From: Solenopsis invicta | Taxonomy: Eukaryota > Arthropoda > Insecta > Hymenoptera > Formicidae | Assembly: GCF_016802725.1 (NCBI RefSeq) | Contig: NC_052666.1 | Span: 2,360,001-2,424,000, forward strand | Direction: 5' to 3' | Length of the DNA stretch: 64,000 nucleotides | In this document: positions 56,510 to 64,000 of the stretch, one piece after another | How the letters are laid out: the number at the start of each line of letters is the position of its first letter | How positions within the stretch are numbered: the stretch's first letter is position 1 | Made by a program: the position numbers and the translations under genes | The notes under the pieces: model-generated | What the model saw: the letters and a program-made list of their open reading frames with translations, nothing else | Told to the model about the DNA's origin: nothing | The model's database searches: none

Positions 56510-57718
56510 TTATTTTTCTTGCTTAATTGTGAGCTCACAAGACGAGATAGATTTTTGATCCATGCATAATGGCCGAGATTTTTGTCTTGTGGATCTTCCA
56601 CGTAAGTTGACGTGTCTCTCCTTTTCGTCGTCAGTGAGCCGTATCGGGAGAACAGTCAATCTCTTTTCTTCCTTCTGTCCACTGTACACGTTAATCGACA
56701 CACTGTTCCCACGTTCAAATTTTTTAATGTCTTTTAGCATCACTAGGAACTCTATGCCGTCGAAGTTAAGTACCGTTGCGTAATACGGATAAGAAGATGT
56801 TCGGTTCACATGAAGCTCAGCTTGATAAAGAACGGTCACCACTGACCACGCAAAACACGCATTGTCCTTTGATTTTACGTTGATCACCGCTTTCTTCAAC
56901 ATAATTTCACGTGGTAATGCAATATCACATCCCGCAAGCATTGGATTAAGTTTGTTTATGTTCACCGTCAAATTCAGGATTCGTGACAGCGCCCATCCGC
57001 TATCACGTTCTTGAAACTCGTCAAGCATTGTCAATGTGATTTTGATGACGTGCTGCTCGTACCACTCGTGCAGATTTGAGATGCGATAAAGTTCATAATT
57101 TTTAGTGGTAACATTTTTATTGTTACGTTCACCACGAAAGTTCGTAAATTCACCGTTGAACACGGTGTTCATTTTTACGCTACCGTGTTTTTCAATAGTC
57201 TCTCGCACTTGATTGAACACAATTTCGCGCACATCTTCAAGAAACTGACGCGGTTCGATGTGTTTAGAATTAATTACCGCACCGGTCAGAACACGACTCT
57301 TGAACGCGGTATCAATTTCTCGCCAAACGAGTCTTTCCGCGTTATCACTAGTGCCCGCGTAATCACCAACGTGCACGAAACGTCTCTCTAACAGAGTCTT
57401 TTCACTCGCGAGTCGCGCGATTTTCGCTACCACAGATTGTCTATGTCCAACGGTGAGCCGAGGACGTTTAGCGCGACTAAGTTCTTCGAGCTGCTCAATG
57501 CACTCTTCACATCGTTGCAGCCACGCGAAACACTGCACCAAGGTAGTAATCTCACGGCACTGCTCCAATAATTGAAGTTCCATCTGTTCAAGATGCTCCA
57601 TTTTCTTGAATAACTCGGAGAAAAAAAAACACAAAAGAAAGAAAATAAACACTAATGAATATATAACTTTTAAAATGTTTTTTTTGCAATAATCTTTCAA
57701 TTTGTGCAAATATGGCAC
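56510..57718 (-). CDS. 402-residue protein upstream of polymerase B
   Basis: An intact frame, probably starting at MEHLEQMELQLL (residue 40) because the preceding 39 residues are a hydrophobic run encoded in AT-rich leader. It has a helical Cys-containing N-terminus (WLQRCEECIEQLEEL), a middle with EWYEQHVIKITLTMLDEF, and a C-terminal block, LPREIMLKKAVINVK followed by KDNACFAWSVVTVLY. The NxxCFxWS pattern recurs beside polymerase B genes in arthropod elements and could be a cysteine-peptidase-like fold, but I cannot show catalytic partners. A virion or terminal-protein role is also possible. Confidence 0.6.
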   Translation of the reverse strand: MPYLHKLKDYCKKNILKVIYSLVFIFFLLCFFFSELFKKMEHLEQMELQLLEQCREITTLVQCFAWLQRCEECIEQLEELSRAKRPRLTVGHRQSVVAKIARLASEKTLLERRFVHVGDYAGTSDNAERLVWREIDTAFKSRVLTGAVINSKHIEPRQFLEDVREIVFNQVRETIEKHGSVKMNTVFNGEFTNFRGERNNKNVTTKNYELYRISNLHEWYEQHVIKITLTMLDEFQERDSGWALSRILNLTVNINKLNPMLAGCDIALPREIMLKKAVINVKSKDNACFAWSVVTVLYQAELHVNRTSSYPYYATVLNFDGIEFLVMLKDIKKFERGNSVSINVYSGQKEEKRLTVLPIRLTDDEKERHVNLRGRSTRQKSRPLCMDQKSISSCELTIKQEK

Positions 57719-58161
57719 AAATTACGTGGCATAATTTGGTACAACGGGGTGTCACATTCTGTACAATATCTCTGGCGAATATCTGCAACTTTGCGAATCC
57801 TGTGTCTACGAACAGCACAGGCACCTTCAAATTCTGCACGCAAACTTACTACACATTTGGAGCAGTACTTATGTTGTGGGTAGTCTCTCTCCAAGAAATA
57901 AAAATATACTACGCACATTTTTTTGGAGTCGTCAAAAGTGTTTATTTCAGCCTGTTTGAAATCTTGAAACTTTCCTCCTTGAAGCTGTTTGTCAAACGTT
58001 TCTTCATCAGTATTACTTTCATAATTCGAATCATCAGAAAGAACGTTGTCGAAATCTTCTTCTACTTCAAAATCTTTATCAAAATCTTTATCAAAATTGT
58101 CCATTAATTCATCTTCTATCTCCATTTCATCTTGCGGCACTATATTTTCTTCTTGTTCCAT
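57697..58161 (-). CDS. Acidic protein with CxxC zinc motifs, first gene of the cluster
   Basis: 154 residues. The N-terminal half is strongly acidic (MEQEENIVPQDEMEIEDELM, then many Asp/Glu). The C-terminal half has YCSKCVVSLRAEF, YCTECDTPLYQ and LCHICTN, three CxxC pairs that could bind zinc. It overlaps the next gene by about 20 bases. A TATA box lies 143 bp upstream. Confidence 0.6.
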   Translation of the reverse strand: MEQEENIVPQDEMEIEDELMDNFDKDFDKDFEVEEDFDNVLSDDSNYESNTDEETFDKQLQGGKFQDFKQAEINTFDDSKKMCVVYFYFLERDYPQHKYCSKCVVSLRAEFEGACAVRRHRIRKVADIRQRYCTECDTPLYQIMPRNLCHICTN

Positions 58162-58303
58162 CTCCGTGAGGAAAAAATATATACGAACATTTGAAATCTT
58201 CTTCTTATAGAACTTCTTACTGATCTTTTCACAAAACTTCTTACTGAACTTTTCACTAAACCTTCAACTCAAAAACTGACCGAGAGTAGCTCAGACTTCT
58301 CGG

Positions 58304-58310
58304 TTTTATA
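58304..58310 (-). promoter_or_regulatory. TATA box upstream of the polymerase B cluster
   Basis: TATAAAA on minus, followed by a small hairpin-capable sequence (ccgaga...tctcgg) and, after 143 bp, the first ATG of the cluster. Spacing fits a Pol II promoter driving the first gene. Confidence 0.55.
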
Positions 58311-58429
58311 CTGAGCTAGGACAATTGAGGACAATTTTAAAAAAATGTATGTCTCATGATGTTGTTGAGATAAAATAAATTCAATGTTTTTGAAAAGATG
58401 ACATTCATCATGGAATAAATCTTGTTGTT

Positions 58430-58963
58430 GAACCCAGTTTCCTTGTTTTTGAATCATTCCCAATGATTTTAAGCGATGTGAAATTGCTGGTTGAGTCACT
58501 CCTAATGTAAGTGCAAGTGCTTCTTGCGTTTGGTACGAATCTTCATCTAATAATGTTTCCAATTCCGCGTCTTCGTACACTTTCGGCCTTCCGCTACGTT
58601 CTTTTTCTTCGACGTCAAATTCACCGTTCTTAAACTTGTGAAACCACTCACGGCAACTTCTCTCACTTCAGGCAGCCTCACCATATGCTTCTACAAGCAA
58701 TCGATGCGCCTCGGCTGCAGATTTCTTCAAATTAAAGAAGTAAATCAAAAGCTCCCGCAAATGACGCTTATTCGGCTCAAAACTCGACATTTTCGCACGA
58801 AAAAAGATATATGATGCTGATACAAAATCGCTAATACTTTAAGGTTATGTTGTTGCCAGATGTCCTTACGATATAACGTTTCACAACAGATAATTTCAAC
58901 CATAACATACTAGTGGCGCCATTTTTTGTGAAACGGCGGAAACTTATTTATACTCCTAATAAT
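58430..58963 (-). mobile_element. Truncated mariner (irritans-like), N-terminal half
   Basis: The right end ttaggagtataaataag (read on minus from about 58959) is a mariner terminal repeat. The transposase starts at ATG 58790 (MSSFEPNKRHLRELLIYFF), has a TGA at 58670-58668, and continues through FHKFKNGEFDVEEKERSGRP and SHRLKSLGMIQKQGNWV. After about 58430 the text is no longer transposase, and the catalytic domain and left end are missing. Confidence 0.8.
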
Positions 58964-59010
58964 TAATTGCTTGATATCAATTAAATTAATTAAAGAGGGG
59001 AACCCTCCCC

Positions 59011-59180
59011 CGTGACGTCACACATTTCCCCCGTGATGTCACACACCTCCCCCGTGACGTCACACACCTCCCCCGTGACGTCACACACCTTCCCCGTGAC
59101 GTCACACACCTCCCCCGTGACGTCACACACCTCTCCCGTGACGTCACACACCTCCCCCATGACGTCACACACTTCCCCTT
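59011..59180 (+). repeat. 21-bp minisatellite, 8 units, each with a CRE palindrome
   Basis: tgacgtca boxes start at 59013, 59055, 59076, 59097, 59118, 59139 and 59160, with one variant (tgatgtca) at 59034. The period is exactly 21 bp and the spacer is cacacctcccccg with small changes. All six frames stay open because 21 is a multiple of three, so the apparent proteins here are by-products. tgacgtca is the full CREB/ATF site. Confidence 0.95.
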
Positions 59181-61211
59181 TCCCCCACCACTAAGTGGTC
59201 CAGAAACCGCCTCTATCATCTACTAGCTCGAGAAGAATGGTCGTATTTATGTAACGTATACGCGGACGCCATAGAGAGCCTCGCTGAGCTTCTGGCCGTG
59301 TATAGTTTATCACAGACAGAGGCAAACGACCGCCGCATAATTTACTGCGCGCATCGAGTCGTCCGCGAATAAACGAAGTTAACGGTTGATCGTCTCGTGT
59401 AAGATGCAGAATCAGTTTTAGGTTTCGCTTTGTGCCTGCTTCGCGTGACGGCCGTCACGTCTCGTGTACTCCTCTTTCTTAAAATGATATCGCAAGTCAC
59501 TGTTGTGACACATTTCCCTATTAAATAGCATTCACGCGTCACTGATGATATGATACAAAATGCACGAGGCATATTTTTTAAAAGTTCCAACACAATACTG
59601 ACTGCGACATGATGACTCGTTGAATTCTCTCTCGCCTTTGAAACGACTTTTGATTCATACGAACTTGAATTCGCCCGACGTACTGTGCAGTAAAACGTCT
59701 AGCATGACGATTTCTTTCTAGAGTAAACGCCATTGTCCAGGTGATAATTTTTTGTTCCAACGTGTGAGCATGAATAACGTATCAGTACGACGAGGTACGA
59801 AACGTGATCTCACGGAATCGGGAAGCGAGTTTCGTCGGAATAATGAATTTGAGGCGCCGACACGATCGGAAAAAAAAATCTCGACCGACAATGTTCTCTC
59901 AAATGAGAAGTGGTGCATTCGGATCGAGTGCCAAGTACGTTTGCCAGTGTGTATCGCTTAATCCGTAATCATGCGTAAAATTTGCATAAGGGTTGCCTTT
60001 CAGCGTGGCCGAACTCGCCACGCTGCAAGCTACGAGCAAAGTGCAAAGTGAAAGCCGCGAAGCTCCGCCGGCGAAGCTGGTTTTGCCTGTCACGTACAGC
60101 TGGTGAAATGCACAAACAGACAGATCGCTTCGTTTGTGGTCCTTTCCCGTAAAAATACACGAACCCAACAAGAGGCTATCGCCGATCAAAACTAATAACA
60201 TTTTTTTGTAAAACTGTCAGGAATAAGTAAGAGAAATTTACGACAAGAGACAAATGTTTTTTTTTTTTTTTTTTTTAATTTATCTTGATAAAATCTCAAG
60301 GGTAGAATGACAGAAATAAAATCTTAAATTTGAATTCCAAGAAGCCCATCTGTGGAACGTTTCTATTCAAATTTTTAACGCCTGTGCTTTCCTCTGACGC
60401 AAAGAAAATCATTGACGAAAGAACTTTATTTTATACTTTGTCCCCGATGCATGCTCGCGATTCGGATACAGAGAAATCGTATCAATTACGTGAAGGAGTG
60501 CGAGTAAATATTCCGAATTGCTGCACCTGTAAGACAGAATACGATCTGACGGCGCATCGTCGACCTTTGAAAAGCGTCTTTCCACAGACAAAACTACCGA
60601 AAGAATAAACACGTCCGACCTCGTTGAACCCCACTTCGCGCGAGCTCTTTTCCATTCCTCCTGTTTTTCACCCTATAAACAATTTGAATAAATTAGAGAA
60701 AGGAAAAAAAAATTATATACAACTATGTAAAAAATTTTTAAATATATTAAAATTTTACAGTTATAAAACACTTTCAAAAAATTGTATTAATTAAGTAAAA
60801 AACACAATTGCCAGTTTTAGTATACATTATAGTTTAAATATTCAGAAATTGTCATAATTTGCGAAAGAGTATAAAAATCCATGACATGTAAGATACAAAA
60901 TTATAAAAATCTATGTTGCAAAAGTTTTCTTTTTTTTCCAAATAAAACTTAATTGATTAAAATCTAAAAAAAAAAATTTTTTTTTATTGGAAACTAAAAG
61001 TTTATTTAAAATTATATCTTTTTTTATATTAAAATAAACTTACTTAAATTGAAATTTAAATTTGTCATTAATCTTTCTTTCTATGTAAAGGATTGTTTTC
61101 TTTACATACTATATACACGAAACTGCATATAACATCTCTTTCTGAATCTAAGATGAATAATATTATAATAATTATTTATAATATTTATATCACTTATACA
61201 TTGTTACTTAC
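59181..61211. other. Unique-looking region with candidate exons, none proved
   Basis: On plus, 59769-59936 reads MNNVSVRRGTKRDLTESGSE and on to KWCIRIECQ, followed by gtacgt, a possible donor. On plus, 60330-60605 is open and ends with a Cys-containing segment (NIPNCCTCKTEYDLTAHRR). On minus, 60201-59899 and 60612-60409 are also open. No domain is recognised and the two strands conflict, so I annotate none as a gene. 60660-61200 is AT-rich and empty. Confidence 0.35.
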
Positions 61212-61329
61212 CCGTAGTATCGGGTAAATTTGCTCCATAATAGCTTTCGTACAATTTTACTATTGCCTGGAGGTTCTTAATCACTGTTTGTGTGGCACTT
61301 TCAACTACTTCAAGGTTCGTCTTCTCCAT
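61212..61329 (-). CDS. Candidate first coding exon of an unrecognised gene
   Basis: ATG at 61329-61327 opens MEKTNLEVVESATQTVIKNL and continues to YESYYGANLPDTT, ending in a strong ACGG|GTAAGT donor (61207-61212 region). The helical, balanced composition and the donor make it more convincing than nearby frames. A possible next exon lies after an acag near 60650 but cannot be confirmed. I do not recognise the protein. Confidence 0.4.
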
Positions 61330-62184
61330 GATAAAAATTTATAAATAGTATAAAATGTACTATGAATGTTAAATCGATTTTAAGAAATAACACTGTATAC
61401 GTATCCGCACTGGTTCGCCGTTTAAGGCAATCTGAACTGCTTTGTATTTCTCTCGTGACTGTTAGATATTTATATTTCAAATATATGTTTTTGTATGTTT
61501 ATCGAAATCATGTAAAAGTCAAGGAAAGAAAGATGATCGAACGAATATACAAAAGCCGTTACGGAACTAATTCCGTAATAAAATAAAACTTTTCCGGACC
61601 TACGGATAAAAAAGAATGTAATTTAAATGAGATAAATATTATAAATAATTATCCATCACGTAGGTTCAGGATCGAGACGAGATAGAAAGGGAATCTTATT
61701 CAAATATAAAACTCGCGATTAACGATGTTGTATTTTTTTTTAACAGAAGTATAGCTTTTTGAAAGGATGACGTCCTCTCTGTAAATATATTGTTGAATAA
61801 GTCATAGGGCTGAACGTTTAGTCATGCTCCGGAGAACGTATGTTGATGGGCTCCCGCGAGCGACGATGCTCGATCGTGACGAGAACAATTATAGGCTCAC
61901 GGAAGCGTCGGCCGTGATGATTTGCACAACGCCCGTGGACAGCCGTCATTTTCCCTTCTGAATTCCATTAACGACTTCTTGGCCGGTCAGCGAAAGTGCA
62001 TTGACACGTCCGAGCCGCGAGACGAAAGCGCTTTTCTGCGCGCGTCCTGTCGCATCGTGTCGTAAAACGACGTCGCTTCTTCGTCGCGCAAAAAAATGTC
62101 AACGACCATTTACGCTTAGTACGTTGTAAAAATTTATAAGCCTCTCGGGTCATAAAACTATTGTGTTTAATTAATATTTTAACA

Positions 62185-62345
62185 GAGAAATTTTTCTATG
62201 TTAACCCATGTGGTATTCTCTTTAATTCTATACAAAACCTAAGTGATTTTATTTTTGCATTTTTATTGAAAAATCTTCCTATTCCTAACCCAAGTAGTAT
62301 TTACCCAAGTGGTACTATTTTTGTATTTTAACAGAAAAATTTTTC
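62185..62345 (+). repeat. Diverged subunit of the 630-bp repeat family
   Basis: Shares aatttttctatgttaaccca, cctaagtgattttattt and cccaagtagtatttac blocks with the start of the 630-bp repeat, but is shorter and more diverged. Confidence 0.65.
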
Positions 62346-62426
62346 TATGCTAACTTATGTGGTAATTACGTTTAACTTTAAGTCTACAAAAGTATATTAT
62401 TGCTTAACACTACAAAACGCGTGATA

Positions 62427-63056
62427 TCAGTACAAAATTACCTTTTCAAAAAAAGGTAAAAAAAAGGCGGTATTTATGTGTGTGCGCGCATCTTATCTTT
62501 AATTTTTCCTAAAAACACAAGTGGTACTATTTCTGTATTTTAACAAAGAAATTTTTCTATGCTAACCCATGTTGTACTTTCTTTAATTTTTATACAAAAC
62601 CTAAGTGATTCTATTTGTGCATTTTCATTGAAAAATCTTCCTATTTCTAACCCAAGTAGTATTTACTAAAAAATAAATATTTTAAATTTAATCCAACCTA
62701 AATGTATTCTTCCCAAAAAATGTATGAAATCTTTAAATTGCGCCATTTATAAAGAGAATATGTTGCTCTTTGAAATAATTGCTGTACTACTTTTAACAAA
62801 TAAAATGCAAGTGATAGTATCTTTATTTTTTAAATAAAATCCAAGTGGTATCTTTAATTTCTTTCTAAATAAAATTCAAGTGATACTATCTGTGTATTTC
62901 TATTGAAAAATTTTTCTGTTTTAACCTAAGTAAATGTACTTAATTTTAAAAAGTTTCAAAGGAATATATAACATTTAATCTTAAAGAATTAAGGAAAAAA
63001 CAGAAATGAGAAAGTTTTATTAACATATAAAATTTTTAAACTACAAAAAATTGCCG
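62427..63056 (+). repeat. 630-bp dispersed repeat, copy 2
   Basis: Same-length, near-identical partner of 50551-51180. It runs directly into a lysine-rich repeat unit at 63057, which does not happen at copy 1. Confidence 0.9.
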
Positions 63057-63440
63057 ATTGATTTGGTCATTACCAGACATCCTGTAAGAACTCCCAAAAT
63101 CTGATAAGCGTCTCAGTCGGCCGATTTCTTATAATACGTTTTTCTTAAATGATAGAAAGTTTTAACTCACCTATATCTGACAAGAAGTCGAAGTCGATTA
63201 GATCTGGTAGATCCGATTTTTCCATTATTTTTTTATTTTTTTATGGTTTTTTTTGTCATGGCGTTTTTTTCATGGCGCTCTTTTTTCCGGCATCCTTTTT
63301 CACGACGTCCTTTTTCACCGCGTTTTTTTCTTGGCGAATTTTTTCACGGCGTCTTTTCCTTTTTTTTTCTTTTTCTACTTTTTTTTTTGCTAGTTGTATG
63401 ACTAGATTTGGACTACTCTATAATTTGCTTTTTTACCTTC
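63057..63440 (-). repeat. Lysine-rich repeat family, fourth copy
   Basis: Starts gatttggtcattaccagacat, as at 46508, then carries the conserved minus-strand peptide ending DLIDFDFLSDI with a GGTGAGT donor (63165-63172), and a short run of ttttttcacggcgtc units (63255-63350). On minus the Lys/Arg-rich frame stays open for about 40 codons. Confidence 0.6.
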
Positions 63441-64000
63441 TCTTCTTTTATTTTATTTTTTTGTTTTTTTTTTACTCTTGCCATATTGAAGTTCGAAAAT
63501 TTATTTAATTTTTCCTTTTGAATTTTACGAGAGAGGAATTGAAGGAAAGATTGTTCGAAATATGTACACACGTGGATATTTGTACACGCATTTCTCACGT
63601 TCACGGAGATTTACACAATATACTTCTTATATAGATTTCTTATACGCTCGTCTGATCAAATCCGTCTATGAAGAGGATGGAAAAGCTTTCTTTTCTTCTC
63701 CATAGGTGGACTAAGTCTCTTCGGTTCCCCCACTTTCGCCAACCCCCTCTACCTATTTTTCCTAGTTTTTCCTATACAGAAGTGCAGATTTTGAGGATGC
63801 ACCAAAACCTCTCGGACCGAACGCGGTCGAAAATATCAATTCGATTTCTTCCCCTTCCCTTCTCCCACCTACTGAAAATCTAACGCCCGTTGACTCAGAA
63901 CCTCTGTGGAGCATTAGGGAAGGTCAACCATGAAACTTTTTCCTTATGGCAAAAAATGAAAAATTTTTCCATTAACTTCAATCTTAAAATTCCCCTCTTT
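63441..64000. other. Unassigned right edge
   Basis: A 71-codon plus frame at 63668-63883 (MKRMEKLSFLLHRWTKSLRF) lies in a mixed-composition stretch with no recognised domain. Nothing else is supported. Confidence 0.3.

Larger units (their letters stand above)
51867..58161 (-). mobile_element. DNA polymerase B element, Polinton/virus-like cluster
   Basis: Six minus-strand reading regions lie head to tail. In transcription order they are: acidic zinc protein (58161-57697), 402-residue protein (57718-56510), family-B DNA polymerase (about 56395-53836), capsid-like C-terminal fragment (53518-53039), a second capsid-like fragment (52713-52495) and a 187-residue protein (52430-51867). Family-B polymerase of the protein-primed type with these companions is typical of Polinton/Maverick-like elements or integrated relatives of small DNA viruses. 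I see no integrase, packaging ATPase or adenain-type protease, and no terminal repeats. The polymerase is broken, so the cluster is a fossil or a fragment of a larger element. Confidence 0.72.

Noticed and set aside
59011..59180. CRISPR-like array
   Set aside because: Units are contiguous 21-bp repeats without unique spacers, in a eukaryotic genome.
58986..59219. Repetitive Cys/Val/Thr proteins over the minisatellite
   Set aside because: A 21-bp period without stops keeps frames open on both strands; no start context or domain.
60330..60612. Coding exon on either strand
   Set aside because: Both strands are open and neither gives a known domain or a consistent splice pair, so no call was made.

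Overview
The window is from an insect nuclear genome, most likely a hymenopteran and probably an ant. The reasons are an AT-rich background, genes split by short GT-AG introns, a facilitated trehalose/sugar transporter, a peptide-amidating lyase with insect-type sequence, and a dense load of insect transposon families. These include mariner, an R2-like LINE, a PHD-finger LINE, Gypsy LTRs and a DNA polymerase B element. The species call is an inference; the sequence does not name it.

Ordinary host genes are few. The clearest is a complete three-exon Tret1-like MFS transporter (11183-12970, +). Two terminal exons of a peptidyl-alpha-hydroxyglycine alpha-amidating lyase lie at 43359-45512 (-); its 5' part was not found. 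A candidate first exon of an unrecognised gene is at 61212-61329 (-).

The rest is mostly mobile DNA. From left to right: (1) a DD41D mariner with two 300-bp terminal inverted repeats (2341-4808). (2) An unclassified inverted-repeat element carrying a broken Ulp1-type cysteine protease (4998-7622). (3) A 1.3-kb element whose inverted repeats contain a tRNA-like Pol III promoter and which encodes a small Cys-rich protein (8793-10101). (4) A solo Gypsy-type LTR (14659-15831). (5) A decayed R2-like LINE with C2H2, Myb, RT and C-terminal endonuclease parts (16553-22618), flanked by a 32-bp direct repeat and split by a mariner (18663-19881). (6) A scrambled Gypsy element with gag-protease and integrase on minus and an inverted RNase H/integrase-finger block on plus (24190-27014). 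(7) A PHD-finger LINE (28594-33800). (8) A purine-rich LINE (35327-41732) that landed in the end of a small inverted-repeat element and itself received an LTR (40306-41510). (9) A family of lysine-rich tandem-repeat units (46200-49130 and 63057-63440). (10) A virus-like cluster with protein-primed DNA polymerase B, capsid-like fragments and three companion proteins (51867-58161). (11) A mariner stub (58430-58963). (12) A 21-bp minisatellite whose units each hold a CREB-type palindrome (59011-59180).

Nearly all transposon genes carry frameshifts or stops, so almost none can act autonomously; the nesting order gives their relative ages. The most unusual items are the phased CRE minisatellite, the polymerase B cluster, the tRNA-like promoter inside transposon ends, the locally inverted Gypsy pol segment and the lysine-rich exon family.
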